A stretch of DNA of 64,000 nucleotides from Spirosoma taeanense (GTDB lineage Bacteria > Bacteroidota > Bacteroidia > Cytophagales > Spirosomataceae), in assembly GCF_013127955.1 (NCBI RefSeq), contig NZ_CP053435.1:4216001-4280000 (forward strand), written 5' to 3'. The position numbers and the translations under genes were made by a program. The notes under the pieces were generated by a model, which was not told the DNA's origin, made no database searches, and worked only from the letters and a program-made list of their open reading frames with translations. Numbering within the stretch: position 1 is the stretch's first letter; each line of letters opens with the position of its first letter. Shown piece by piece: positions 44,283 to 53,380 of the stretch.

Positions 44283-45698
44283 ATGGATACGTTTGTTGAT
44301 ATTCACTGCCACCCTTATTCGAAGCCATTCGGCCAGAGTCAGCCTAAAAGTCACCAGAGTCCATCGCGTGATAATAGAACCAGTATCTGGCATCATGACC
44401 CACCCACGCTACTAGATAAGCTGCAGAATTTTATACTGACGCTTACCCGCTTTCGGCAGGCTGACCTGACCGCTTCAGGCCGGGGTAACGTTCGGGTTGT
44501 AGTCAATTCTCTTTACCCGCTTGAACGGGGCTTTTGCCGGAATAAACTCGGGACGGGTGTACCCGCCGATGAGGCAATAAATCTGGCAACGGCTTTTGGC
44601 AAGAAATACATTGACCGGGTTCAGGCGATCACGTCATCAGATAGCTATTGCACGGAGCTCAATGAGCAATACGCTTTCATGCGTGAAATGGACGGTAAGG
44701 TCATTGAACTGTCCGGAGGCCAGAAAGCCCGATATGTCTTAACCAAGAATTATGAAGATGTTGAGACGCTGGTAAAAAATACCGATACCCCCGATGTCAT
44801 TACGCTGGCCGTAATGCTATCCATTGAAGGAGCACACGTATTTAGCTGCGGAATCGACAATAAAGGTGTTGAAGCGAGCATTCTGGAAAATATTGCGAAC
44901 GTAAAAAAATGGGAACACCGCCCCTTGTTCATCACCCTTGCGCATCACTTCTACAATGAACTCTGCGGCCATGCCGAAAGCCTGACGGGAGCGCTCAAGA
45001 AGGCGCTTGATCAACAGGAAGGCCTGAACGAAGGCTTTACTCAATTGGGGGAGAAAGTAGTACGCGCTCTACTGGACACAGCCAACGGGCCACGCATCCT
45101 GATTGATATCAAGCATATGAGTGAGGCTTCCAGAAAACGCTATTTCGAGATTCTGGATGCGGATTTCGGCACGCAGAATATCCCGATAATCGTCAGCCAC
45201 GGCTGTGTTCGCGGCAACGATACAGACCGGAATCGTTATCACGATCATCCCATTAATTTCTCAGATGAAGAAATCCTGCGCGTAGCCCGCTCGGGTGGGC
45301 TTTTCGGAATTCAGCTGGACGAACGGCGCATTGGTAGTGAAAGTGCACTGCGCCATGCCCGGGGTCACATCAACCGGCGGGATATTCTGTTCTCGTGGTC
45401 TGAACTGGTCTGGCTGCAGATCAAACATATTGCTGAACTACTCGATCAGCACGATCTGTTTGCCTGGGGTAACATCTGTCTGGGGACAGATTACGACGGG
45501 ATTGTAAACCCAATTAACGGCTACTGGACCCACCGTGAATTTCCCGAACTGGATGCCTTTCTGTTGATGCACGTCCACAACTACATGCGAAACGCACCAC
45601 CGCTGCGGAATGCCTCGAATCGTCTGCACGAAGATGAGATTGTGGCCCGGTTTATGGGTACCAACGCGCTCGATTTCTTTAAACGGCATTATCACTGA
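44283..45698 (+). CDS. Membrane dipeptidase-like (peptidase M19) metallohydrolase
   Basis: A 471-residue amidohydrolase-fold protein without signal peptide. Metal-site blocks of the M19 renal dipeptidase family are visible: DIHCHP at residues 7-12, MLSIEGAHVF near 180 with the bridging Glu, LFITLAHHFYN, IPIIVSHGCVRGND near 303 and CLGTDYDGI near 399 with the final Asp. Compared with classical M19 enzymes it has an extra stretch of about 60 residues after the first motif. It would cleave dipeptides or beta-lactam-like amides; substrate unproved. Single gene, divergent to the SSS symporter; no clear terminator right after it. Confidence 0.82.
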   Translation: MDTFVDIHCHPYSKPFGQSQPKSHQSPSRDNRTSIWHHDPPTLLDKLQNFILTLTRFRQADLTASGRGNVRVVVNSLYPLERGFCRNKLGTGVPADEAINLATAFGKKYIDRVQAITSSDSYCTELNEQYAFMREMDGKVIELSGGQKARYVLTKNYEDVETLVKNTDTPDVITLAVMLSIEGAHVFSCGIDNKGVEASILENIANVKKWEHRPLFITLAHHFYNELCGHAESLTGALKKALDQQEGLNEGFTQLGEKVVRALLDTANGPRILIDIKHMSEASRKRYFEILDADFGTQNIPIIVSHGCVRGNDTDRNRYHDHPINFSDEEILRVARSGGLFGIQLDERRIGSESALRHARGHINRRDILFSWSELVWLQIKHIAELLDQHDLFAWGNICLGTDYDGIVNPINGYWTHREFPELDAFLLMHVHNYMRNAPPLRNASNRLHEDEIVARFMGTNALDFFKRHYH

Positions 45699-45899
45699 GA
45701 TAAACACACAAACCCGTTTTTTTCTTGAACGCCCTCGGGGGCTAACCTTTTCCTCAATCGAAACCCCGTAGGCGCTTTTAAATCGCAGTCGGGCCAGCTT
45801 CGAAAAAACATTGCTCCTGGTTAAGAGTTCTTTCTGTCCTGGTAAGACCATTTATCGGGTCTGAACTAACTGGGTTGTATCCCATAACGACGAAGAGCC

Positions 45900-46100
45900 A
45901 TGGAAACCCAACCGATGAATCAGCCGTCAGTATCTGCTTCTGATATGACGCCATTAGCTTTAACCGAACGCCACCTGCACGAATGGCTTCAGTTACTGGA
46001 TTATTTGCAGGACGCGCACGCACCCACGAACCAGCAAACCTATTGCCGCAATCAGGTAACACGATTACAGCTAGACCTCTATAAACTAAGGAACCAATAA
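45900..46100 (+). CDS. Small hypothetical protein, 66 aa
   Basis: A 66-residue hydrophilic protein, METQPMNQPS at the start and TRLQLDLYKLRNQ at the end. The second half is helical with heptad-like Leu spacing (LHEWLQLLDYLQDA), so a short coiled coil or helix-helix pair is possible. No family recognised. Support for coding is the ATG, no competing longer frame with known homology, and a very strong hairpin a few bases after the stop. It may be a real small protein, but an opposite-strand frame of similar length overlaps it. Confidence 0.5.
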   Translation: METQPMNQPSVSASDMTPLALTERHLHEWLQLLDYLQDAHAPTNQQTYCRNQVTRLQLDLYKLRNQ

Positions 46101-46116
46101 ACGATATGCACTTGCT

Positions 46117-46164
46117 GGCTTATGAACCGGGTCAATACCTGGGTATTGACCCGGTTCATAAGCC
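46117..46164. terminator. Long perfect hairpin (23-bp stem)
   Basis: GGCTTATGAACCGGGTCAAT-ACC and its exact complement are separated by only TG. It is followed by GTTTTG. It lies 16 bases after the small gene's stop and may terminate that transcript, though the stem is far longer than needed. Confidence 0.7.
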
Positions 46165-46309
46165 GTTTTGTTGACATGGATAAAAGTAGACTATGATTAT
46201 AGACATAAACTTCCATCCCTTCAAAATAAACCCTTTCTGTTCTATTTGCTTATTCTGAGTAGATTCCCGAATTAACAAGACAGCTCTCAACTCGATAAAC
46301 CGAACCCGT

Positions 46310-47764
46310 GTGAGTCAGACAGCGTATGATGCGGTTGTTGTTGGATCAGGTCCAAACGGGCTGGCTGCGGCAATAACCTTACAGCACGCTGGCTTATCGG
46401 TGCTGGTGCTCGAAGCTAAAGCCGACATTGGGGGCGGAATGCGCTCGGCAGAGCTAACGCGGCCGGGTTTCGTCCACGACATCTGCTCGGCGATTCACCC
46501 GTTGGCCGCCGGATCACCATTTTTTCAGAGCCTGCCCCTGGCCGAACATGGCCTGGCGTTCAGCTACCCGCCCCTGTCGGCGGCCCATCCGTTCGACGGA
46601 GGCATCGCAACCGCGCTTGGACCTTCGTTAACCAAAACGGCCCGGTCACTGGGTGCCGATGAACAGACCTATCTGGAGCTTCTGCAGCCACTGGTACGCG
46701 ACTGGCCAACGATGGCGGCCGATGTAATGGGCCCGCTCCGATTCCCCAAGCACCCTCTCGCTATGGCCCGGTTTGGTCTGGATGCGTTGCCTTCTATCGT
46801 GCATCTGGCCAGACGCTTCCGAACAATTGAAGCCCGCGGGCTGCTGGCGGGCATGGCGGCCCATTCCATTCAGCCACTCACCAATCTGGCAACATCGGCC
46901 TTTGCGCTGGTGTTGATGACGGCCGGACATCTGCGTGGCTGGCCAGTTCCCATTGGCGGCTCCCGACGCATTGCCGATGCGCTGGCGTCGTATTTTCTCT
47001 CGCTGGGCGGACAAATCGAAACTAACACAGTCGTTAAATCGCTGAATCAACTGCCGCCAGCGCGGGCAGTGCTGCTGGACGTAACGCCAAAGCAGGTGCT
47101 GCAACTGGCCGGCGATAGGCTGTCTCCTTTGTACCGAAAACAGCTTGAACGGTTTCGGTACGGCATGGGCGTCTTTAAGATCGACTGGGCGCTCGACGGA
47201 CCGATTCCGTTTACGGCACCCGAATGTCAACAGGCCGGAACAATCCACCTGGGTAATACGCTCGAAGAAATTGTTGCGGCCGAACAGGCTACGGCCAGCG
47301 GTCAGCACCCCGACCGACCGTTTGTGCTCCTGGCGCAGCAAAGTTTATTTGACGCTTCGCGGGCTCCGGCCGGCAAACACACGGCCTGGGCCTATTGTCA
47401 CGTTCCGAACGGCTCGACGGTGGACCGAACCGACGCGATTGAGCGGCAGGTTGAGCGGTTTGCACCGGGTTTTCGTGACCGGATTCTGGCTCGCCACACG
47501 ATGAACACAAGCCAGATTGAGGCTTATAACCCAAACTACATTGGCGGAGATATCAACGGGGGTATTATCGACATCAGGCAGTTATTTACCCGTCCCGTCC
47601 TGAGGCTGTCGCCCTACCGAACGTCGGCCAAAGGCGTTTATATCTGTTCATCGTCGACACCACCGGGGGGTGGGGTGCATGGTATGTGCGGCTACCACGC
47701 GGCCCGGCGCGCGCTGGCGGATGTTTTTAGTCTGACTCCTACCATCCCGCTGACACATGGCTAA
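46310..47764 (+). CDS. FAD-dependent oxidoreductase, phytoene desaturase (CrtI/CrtO)-like
   Basis: A 484-residue flavoprotein. The dinucleotide-binding motif is AVVVGSGPNGLAAAITLQHA at the start, followed by VLVLEAKADIGGGMRSAEL with the Glu that binds ribose and the G-G-G-M-R flavin contact. GFVHDICSAIHPLAAGSPFF matches the CrtO-like branch often named NAD(P)/FAD-dependent oxidoreductase. Near the end, IGGDINGGIIDIRQLFTRP and SSSTPPGGGVHGMCGYHAAR are the C-terminal FAD block. Start is GTG at 46310. It leads a tightly packed plus-strand unit of five genes, so it may act on an amino-acid-like substrate instead of a carotenoid. Confidence 0.85.
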   Translation: MSQTAYDAVVVGSGPNGLAAAITLQHAGLSVLVLEAKADIGGGMRSAELTRPGFVHDICSAIHPLAAGSPFFQSLPLAEHGLAFSYPPLSAAHPFDGGIATALGPSLTKTARSLGADEQTYLELLQPLVRDWPTMAADVMGPLRFPKHPLAMARFGLDALPSIVHLARRFRTIEARGLLAGMAAHSIQPLTNLATSAFALVLMTAGHLRGWPVPIGGSRRIADALASYFLSLGGQIETNTVVKSLNQLPPARAVLLDVTPKQVLQLAGDRLSPLYRKQLERFRYGMGVFKIDWALDGPIPFTAPECQQAGTIHLGNTLEEIVAAEQATASGQHPDRPFVLLAQQSLFDASRAPAGKHTAWAYCHVPNGSTVDRTDAIERQVERFAPGFRDRILARHTMNTSQIEAYNPNYIGGDINGGIIDIRQLFTRPVLRLSPYRTSAKGVYICSSSTPPGGGVHGMCGYHAARRALADVFSLTPTIPLTHG

Positions 47765-47770
47765 CAAATA

Positions 47771-48967
47771 ATGGTTTATTTTGTCGGTATGATGCTTACG
47801 TCTTCGCAACCCGCCCTCGTATCCAAGCTGCCCCATGTCGGCACAACCATTTTCACCGTCATGTCGAAGCTGGCGCTGGATACGGGCGCGCTTAACCTTT
47901 CGCAGGGGTTTCCCAACTTCGAGCCGGACCCGGTGCTGACCGATCTGGTGGCCAGGGCCATGCGGCAGGAGCATAACCAATACGCGCCGATGCCGGGGGT
48001 GCCGGTTCTGCGCGAAGCCATCGCCCGGAAAACCGCCGAGGTTTACGGAATCAGCTACCACCCTGACCACGAAATTACCGTTACGTCGGGCGCGACCGAA
48101 GCCCTATTTGCGGCTATTACGACCGTCGTGCGGCCGGGCGATGAGGTGCTGGTGTTCGAACCGGCTTACGACAGTTACGTTCCGGCCATCGAACTGGCTG
48201 GCGGCATCCCGGTTTACGTTACGCTGACGCCCCCCGACTACGCGCCAGACTGGCTGGCGGTACAGGAAAAGATCACCGACAAAACGCGGTTAATCATCGT
48301 TAATACGCCCCATAACCCTACCGGGCGCGTCTGGACCCGCGACGACCTGAACCAGTTGGCCGCGCTGGTGCGCGACCGGAATATCTTTCTGGTGAGCGAC
48401 GAGGTGTACGAGCATATTGTCTTCGACCGTAACGGCGAATCCAACCGGGCGCACCATTCCCTGATGAGCCACCCGACCCTTCAGGAGCGTACGTTCGTCA
48501 TTAGCTCGTTTGGCAAAACCTACCACGTTACCGGATGGAAGATCGGCTACTGCCTGGCCCCGAACGAGCTGACCGCCGAGTTCAGGAAAGTTCACCAGTT
48601 CGTTACGTTCAGTGTCGTAACGCCCATGCAGTATGCGCTGGCCGAGTATATGAACCGACCCGAACCGTATCTGGAACTGGCCGATTTTTACGAGCAGAAA
48701 CGGAATCTGTTCCTACAGGCTATTGCCGGGTCACGATTCCGCTTTACGCCGACCGAGGGTACTTTTTTCCAGAATGTATCCTACGCTGCTATTACCGACG
48801 AACCCGACTATGATCTGGCCGTTCGGCTAACTCACGACATTGGTGTTGCATCCATTCCAACGTCGGTGTTCTATCACGACCGGAACGATTACCATATCCT
48901 GCGGTTCTGCTTTGCCAAAGACGACGACACGCTCAAACGAGCCGGCGAACGGCTTTCGGCGCTTTAA
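47771..48967 (+). CDS. PLP-dependent methionine/kynurenine-type aminotransferase (YbdL-like)
   Basis: A 398-residue class I/II aminotransferase. VSKLPHVGTTIFTVMSKLA and LNLSQGFPNFEPDP near the N-terminus are the hallmarks of the YbdL/KAT group, which acts on methionine, aromatic amino acids or kynurenine. NTPHNPTGRVW is the substrate and cofactor region, VSDEVYEHIVFD holds the Asp-x-x-Tyr pair and SSFGKTYHVTGWKIGY has the PLP Lys at residue 249. Two later ATGs (47789, 47792) are also possible starts. It begins 6 bases after the oxidoreductase stop, so it is co-transcribed with it. Confidence 0.9.
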   Translation: MVYFVGMMLTSSQPALVSKLPHVGTTIFTVMSKLALDTGALNLSQGFPNFEPDPVLTDLVARAMRQEHNQYAPMPGVPVLREAIARKTAEVYGISYHPDHEITVTSGATEALFAAITTVVRPGDEVLVFEPAYDSYVPAIELAGGIPVYVTLTPPDYAPDWLAVQEKITDKTRLIIVNTPHNPTGRVWTRDDLNQLAALVRDRNIFLVSDEVYEHIVFDRNGESNRAHHSLMSHPTLQERTFVISSFGKTYHVTGWKIGYCLAPNELTAEFRKVHQFVTFSVVTPMQYALAEYMNRPEPYLELADFYEQKRNLFLQAIAGSRFRFTPTEGTFFQNVSYAAITDEPDYDLAVRLTHDIGVASIPTSVFYHDRNDYHILRFCFAKDDDTLKRAGERLSAL

Positions 48968-49012
48968 CATAACGTGCCTCAACGCTCAACTTAAGCTAAT
49001 TAAGCAATAGCC

Positions 49013-49561
49013 ATGCCCCGCATTCATCCTCTTTCCGAAACTGAAGCCTCCGATGACCTTAAAGCGGCCTGGGCGCAGCACATCGCCGATTACCCCGGCA
49101 GCCGGATCACTAACATGAAGGCCACGCTGAGCCATTCTTCGCTGGCGTTTGTGGTGTATATGCAGTGGTATCCGCTGTATCATGAGGTTATCGGGATTGT
49201 GGGCGAACGACTCGCTTACCTATACGCCCATGCTATTTCGGAGGGATCAAACTGTCCGCTCTGCACTACGTTCTTCCGAAGGATTATCATTCAGCACGGC
49301 GAACGGCCCGAAGATCTGCAGCTCACCGAATCAGAACAGGCGTTGCTGGACTTCGGCAGCGCGATAAGCCAGAACAAAGGCGAAGTGCCCGATAGGCTTT
49401 ACGCCCCCCTTCGCCAGCGCTACACCAACGCACAGATCGTGGTGCTGGTAGCCTTTGCGGGTCAGATGATCGCCACTAACGTGTTCAACAATGCGCTGCG
49501 GGTTGACATTGACGACTATTTAGCGCCGTATTTACCCTTAACTCAACCCGCTCATCAATAA
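49013..49561 (+). CDS. AhpD/carboxymuconolactone decarboxylase-like protein
   Basis: A 182-residue all-helical protein. Residues about 66-88 read YAHAISEGSNCPLCTTFFRR, the E-x(2-3)-C-x-x-C pattern of AhpD-like alkylhydroperoxidase and CMD-fold proteins, in which the cysteine pair is redox active. The usual His after the CxxC is not in place (Thr-Phe-Phe), so this is a variant. It may handle peroxide or an electrophile made by the flavoprotein of the same gene set. The stop codon is 4 bases from the start of the SDR gene. Confidence 0.75.
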   Translation: MPRIHPLSETEASDDLKAAWAQHIADYPGSRITNMKATLSHSSLAFVVYMQWYPLYHEVIGIVGERLAYLYAHAISEGSNCPLCTTFFRRIIIQHGERPEDLQLTESEQALLDFGSAISQNKGEVPDRLYAPLRQRYTNAQIVVLVAFAGQMIATNVFNNALRVDIDDYLAPYLPLTQPAHQ

Positions 49562-49565
49562 CCGT

Positions 49566-50369
49566 ATGGCCGACTTACAGGGAAACGTTGCCTTCATTAC
49601 CGGTGCGGCCCACGGTCAGGGACGGGCCGTTGCGCTGGCGTTAGCGAAGCAGGGCGTTCGGATTGTGGCCTTCGACATTGCCCGGCCCCTCGCCTACCCC
49701 GGTTATGTCCTCGGTTCCGAAAGCGAGCTGGATTCGCTGCAACGGGAGGTGGAAGCCTTAGGTACAGCCTGCCTGACAGTTACCGGCGATGTTCGGCGCG
49801 ATGCTGACATTACGCCCGCCGTTGAGCGGGCGCTGGCCGACTTCGGGCGGATTGATATTCTGTTCAATAACGCAGGCATCTGCGCCTATGGTCTGGCCCA
49901 TGAGCTGTCCGAAGAAGAGTGGGACGCCATGCTCGACATTAACCTGAAAGGCGCCTGGCTGGTAGCTCGGCGGGTGATTCCGGTCATGATGAACCAGCGG
50001 TCGGGGGTTATTATCAACAACTCATCCATTGCCGGACTGCGGGGCATGAACCGACTCAGCCATTACGCAGCCTCCAAATGGGGACTGGTTGGCCTGACCA
50101 AATCCTGGGCTATTGAACTGGCTCCCTATCATATCCGCGTGAACTCGATTCACCCTACGGGCGTCAATACCCCCATGAACGACGGCCTGGCCGAACTGGA
50201 AGGAACGACTACGCAGGAAATCGCCGAACGCTCGGCGGGCAATCTGCTGCCCGTGCCGTGGGTGGAACCGGAAGACGTATCAGCCATGGTGCTGTATCTG
50301 GTTTCCGAGGGAGCGCGGTACATTACGGGCTCGCAGTTTGTCCTCGACGCCGGCCTGCTGACGCGATGA
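49566..50369 (+). CDS. Short-chain dehydrogenase/reductase
   Basis: A 267-residue classical SDR. The cofactor loop is ITGAAHGQGRAVALALA at about 10-26; AFDIARPL follows strand 2, so NAD(H) is likely because of the Asp. NNAGICAYG is the adenine-ring block, NSSIAGLRG has the catalytic Ser, and HYAASKWGLVGLTKSW the Tyr-x-x-x-Lys. An insertion after strand 2 (LAYPGYVLGSESELDSLQRE) resembles mycofactocin-coupled SDR proteins, but no mycofactocin genes are seen here. Fourth gene of the five-gene unit. Confidence 0.92.
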   Translation: MADLQGNVAFITGAAHGQGRAVALALAKQGVRIVAFDIARPLAYPGYVLGSESELDSLQREVEALGTACLTVTGDVRRDADITPAVERALADFGRIDILFNNAGICAYGLAHELSEEEWDAMLDINLKGAWLVARRVIPVMMNQRSGVIINNSSIAGLRGMNRLSHYAASKWGLVGLTKSWAIELAPYHIRVNSIHPTGVNTPMNDGLAELEGTTTQEIAERSAGNLLPVPWVEPEDVSAMVLYLVSEGARYITGSQFVLDAGLLTR

Positions 50370-50406
50370 GATCACAACCCGATTACGTTACAGGCTAACG
50401 GATGGT

Positions 50407-51702
50407 ATGGCCACTCAAACCGGACATAAAATCGGCTGGCTAACGGCCTGCTCGCTGGTCATTGCCAATATGGTCGGGACGGGCGTGTTTACCAGCCTGG
50501 GATTTCAGCTAGCGGCCGTTCAGAACACCTGGTCGATTCTGCTGCTGTGGCTGCTGGGCGGTGTTCTGGCGCTGATTGGTGCCTTTACGTTTGCCGAACT
50601 GGGCACGCATTATCCCGACGAAAAAGGGGGCGATTACATTTTCATCTCGCGGGCGCTGCATCCGCTGCTGGGCTACGTATCGGCCTGGGTATCGCTGGTG
50701 GGTGGGTTTGCGGCTCCCGTTGCCATTGCGGGAAAAGCAATGGAATCCTACCTGAACCCGTTTGGCCTGACCAACACCCGCATCCTGACGGTGGGTATTA
50801 TTCTGGTCATTGCCCTGCTTCATTCGGTTAATCTGCGACAGAGCCGGGTGTTTCAGAATGCGACGACCATCCTAAAAATCGGCTTTATTGCCCTTGTGCT
50901 GGTGGCTGGATTTTACCTGGCGCCCGCGTCGGTGAGCAACGCCTTCCGGTTTGATGATAGTTACAGGCAGGAAGTGTTCACGAGTTCGTTTGCGGTCTCG
51001 CTCTTATATGTCACCTACGCCTATACGGGCTGGAACGCAGCCGCCTATATTGTTGCCGAAATTCGCGATCCACGCCGGAATCTGCCCCGTGCCCTGCTCC
51101 TGGGTACGCTCATCGTTACGGTCATGTATATCGCTTTGCAGGTTATCTTTCTAAAACTGGCGTCCGTAGCACAGTTGTCTGGGCAGGCCGAAGTAGCGGT
51201 AATTGCCTTTGCCAACCGTTTCGGGCCGACCGCGGGCCGCTGGGTCAGCGCGGGAATTGCCTTTCAGCTCATTGCCACCATGAGTTCATACGTCTGGATT
51301 GGCGCACGGGTCACGAGCCGTATGGCGCAGGACTATCCGCTGTGGCGGTATTTTGGTCGTGAAACCGAACGGCAGCTACCCGTACGGGCCATCTGGCTGC
51401 AAACCGGCCTTACGCTGGTGCTGCTCTTTTCGGGTGCGCTCGAACAGGTGCTGCTCTGTACGTCGTTTGTGTTGCAACTGATGGCGACGCTGAGTGTGGC
51501 AAGCCTGCTCCGCACCCCGCGCCAGCCGACAGACTTCCCAGGCCCGCTTCGGCCCTGGCTGCAATGGCTCTACATTATCTTCAGCCTGTTTGTGCTCGTC
51601 TTCATCGTAACCGACCGACCTCTCGAAAGTCTGATCGGTCTGGGCATCGTTCTAATCGGCGGACTCACTTACTGGCTCAACCCCCGACATGTGCGTGTTT
51701 AA
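50407..51702 (+). CDS. APC family amino acid permease
   Basis: A 431-residue inner-membrane protein with about 12 hydrophobic helices. IGWLTACSLVIANMVGTGVF at residues 8-27 carries the G-x-G-I/V-F unwound helix 1 of APC (amino acid-polyamine-organocation) transporters; ALIGAFTFAELGTHYPDEKG and the later VTYAYTGWNAAAYIVAEIRD complete the signature. It would import an amino acid or amine, which fits the aminotransferase and oxidoreductases just upstream. It closes that unit. No clear terminator was seen after it. Confidence 0.92.
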   Translation: MATQTGHKIGWLTACSLVIANMVGTGVFTSLGFQLAAVQNTWSILLLWLLGGVLALIGAFTFAELGTHYPDEKGGDYIFISRALHPLLGYVSAWVSLVGGFAAPVAIAGKAMESYLNPFGLTNTRILTVGIILVIALLHSVNLRQSRVFQNATTILKIGFIALVLVAGFYLAPASVSNAFRFDDSYRQEVFTSSFAVSLLYVTYAYTGWNAAAYIVAEIRDPRRNLPRALLLGTLIVTVMYIALQVIFLKLASVAQLSGQAEVAVIAFANRFGPTAGRWVSAGIAFQLIATMSSYVWIGARVTSRMAQDYPLWRYFGRETERQLPVRAIWLQTGLTLVLLFSGALEQVLLCTSFVLQLMATLSVASLLRTPRQPTDFPGPLRPWLQWLYIIFSLFVLVFIVTDRPLESLIGLGIVLIGGLTYWLNPRHVRV

Positions 51703-51946
51703 GTCCTTGTAGACAGAAAGATGTAACGATAAATAAATATATACATTTATTTAGATGTTATTTTTACAAAACGGCAATACTATATTCCGTGCTTCTATGC
51801 ATGCAAGAATTTTCGTTTCCGCGTTCATTTCTCTTATCAGCATTACCCCTTTTCTTACTGAGTCTGCTTCTTTACGACAGCCTTCTACATTCTGCATCTT
51901 CAGGGCAAATCAAGTATACTTGCCTTGTTCACTCCGGCCTTAGGTA

Positions 51947-52813
51947 AGAAGCTGTTTGAGTTAGTTAACGCCCTGCCCATTTGAGGGTTCGACGAATGTG
52001 AGCGATCCAAAGAAAACTTTCGGCTGAGTTCGTCGTGCGTTCATAGTCTTTAGCTAACCGCCGGTTGTTGCCAAACCAACTGAAGGTACGTTCGACGACC
52101 CACCGCCACTTATGAATAAGCATTGGGCTATCAGCCGACTGATCGCTGATGGGGGTTCGAGTGACGACCACTTTCATATCGTAATAGTCTTCCAGACGAG
52201 CTTTAAATTGCCCGCCAAACGTACTGTCAGCGTACACTTGATAGCCTCTTCGACCAAGCCCCTATGAAGCTCGGCCTGCTCCCATAGACCAATCCCTGTT
52301 TCGCCATCAGCTACAATGGCTGGCCGAACACCCGCCCACAGCAAAGGCCCCATCGTATCAACTAGAATGAAGCGCTTGCGACCTTTGATAAGCTTACCCC
52401 CATCAATGCCCACCGACTTAGTCGCCGTCGCCGAGTTTTTGACGCTTTGGGCATCAATAATGGCCACTGTAGGTTGACTGTCTCTCTCTGCCATCAAGCG
52501 GTGATTCATAGTCAACTCATTGACAATCAGTACCCAGCTACCATCATAACTCTATTTTCTAAAGTACCAGTAGACCGTCTGCCAGGGCGGAAAGCGGTCG
52601 GGCAAATCCCGCCAGGTACTGCCCTTCTTGGTCAGATAAAAGATGGCTTCCACGATCAATTTGAGCGAGTGGATACTTTTTTGTTGGACACAAGTGAGCT
52701 TTTCAATAGCTTGTCATTGCGAAGCCGTCAGGTCGGAGGTGTGTTTCTTCTTCACAAAAGCGTAACCCCACCGGGCGGCTTTTGCGTTGCCAAAACTAAC
52801 TTAAACAGCTTCT
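51947..52813 (-). mobile_element. IS5-family insertion sequence (degenerate)
   Basis: An 867-bp element bounded by imperfect inverted repeats: AGAAGCTGTTTGAGTTAGTT at 51947-51966 and, as the complement, AGAAGCTGTTTAAGTTAGTT at 52794-52813 (19 of 20 identical). It contains one transposase frame of IS5/IS427 type on the minus strand, broken by two stops and a frameshift. I could not identify a clean target duplication. It sits in the 3' half of an antitoxin-like gene. With the broken transposase it should no longer move by itself. Confidence 0.8.
51965..52755 (-). pseudogene. IS5-family transposase, broken
   Basis: Read on the minus strand from about 52755, the pieces are: KKHTSDLTASQ, a stop, [12 protein letters not shown] through [20 protein letters not shown], a second stop after FRK near 52555, then NHRLMAERDSQPTVAIIDAQ, SVKNSATATKSVGIDGGKLI and LWAGVRPAIVADGETG up to LAGNLK, then a frameshift near 52200 into [20 protein letters not shown] and [20 protein letters not shown] to the end. 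The DDE residues lie in IIDAQ, DSTFGG and the ERTFSW region. Together they form a nearly complete transposase of about 260 residues, so decay is recent to moderate. Confidence 0.85.
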
Positions 52814-53152
52814 GATAGTTCAACTCCCGGAGCGAGGAACGTAACCATCCGGCGACAGTAACTACTCGTCCATCAAAGGTATCTAAGGCGTGTTGAACCA
52901 AATTCTCCAACAAGAGCAATCGTTCAGATGCATCCTGACTGATGCGTTGATCGGGTTTCAGGCAATGCAGGTAAGAGGCTGAGAGGCCCAAAGCCGCAGC
53001 CATTTCTTTGTCGGTCAAGCTAACTAACCGGGCCACCTATCGGCTTCGGCTCGAAGAACCCCCTGTCGACTGCGCGTGATGATTACCAACTCAGTTAGTA
53101 GTTGAACTGGCTTAAAGCGATTTGGCTGAAGGCTTGGTATACTAGTAGCCAT
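52814..53152 (-). pseudogene. Xre/MbcA/ParS-type antitoxin, frameshifted and cut by the IS
   Basis: Minus strand. From ATG at 53152 the frame reads MATSIPSLQPNRFKPVQLLT then ELVIITRSRQGVLRAEADR and stops near 53035; one missing base there would join it to LARLVSLTDKEMAAALGLSA, LKPDQRISQDASERLLLLEN, then VVTVAGWLRSSLRELNYQ, where the IS repeat begins. This helix-turn-helix plus W-L-R-x-x-L-R-E-L arrangement is that of antitoxins of RES-Xre/ParS toxin-antitoxin pairs. The C-terminal end (usually P-x-D-L-L and following) is lost and no RES toxin is seen nearby. So the pair is dead. Confidence 0.7.
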
Positions 53153-53155
53153 GGG

Positions 53156-53171
53156 AGTGAACTTTTTCACT
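53156..53171. promoter_or_regulatory. Possible operator of the dead antitoxin gene
   Basis: AGTGAA-CTTT-TTCACT, a 6-bp inverted repeat starting 4 bases upstream of the antitoxin ATG. Antitoxins of this type repress their own promoter through such repeats, but the match is short. Confidence 0.3.
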
Positions 53172-53380
53172 AAGGCAGCTATACAATTTCACTTTGTCAA
53201 CTCTGTTCAAAGCGCTGTTACCTGTGTTTAGACGAATTTATTCTGACTAACTGTTAGGCAAATTCGGTATTTTTAACAGAATGAATTGTTTTGGGAGGTA
53301 TCTCCTTACTCAGCCGTAGTCCATTCAAACGTCCAGTTGATCTATTGCAACTTCAGCTGTGCTATCCTGCCTCTACTAAA

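Noticed and set aside
45778..46062. 94-aa minus-strand frame opposite the 66-aa gene
   Set aside because: No motif, and a better start and terminator arrangement exists on the plus strand.
52447..52815. 122-aa plus-strand frame across the IS element
   Set aside because: Antisense to the transposase remnant; it ends in the inverted repeat.
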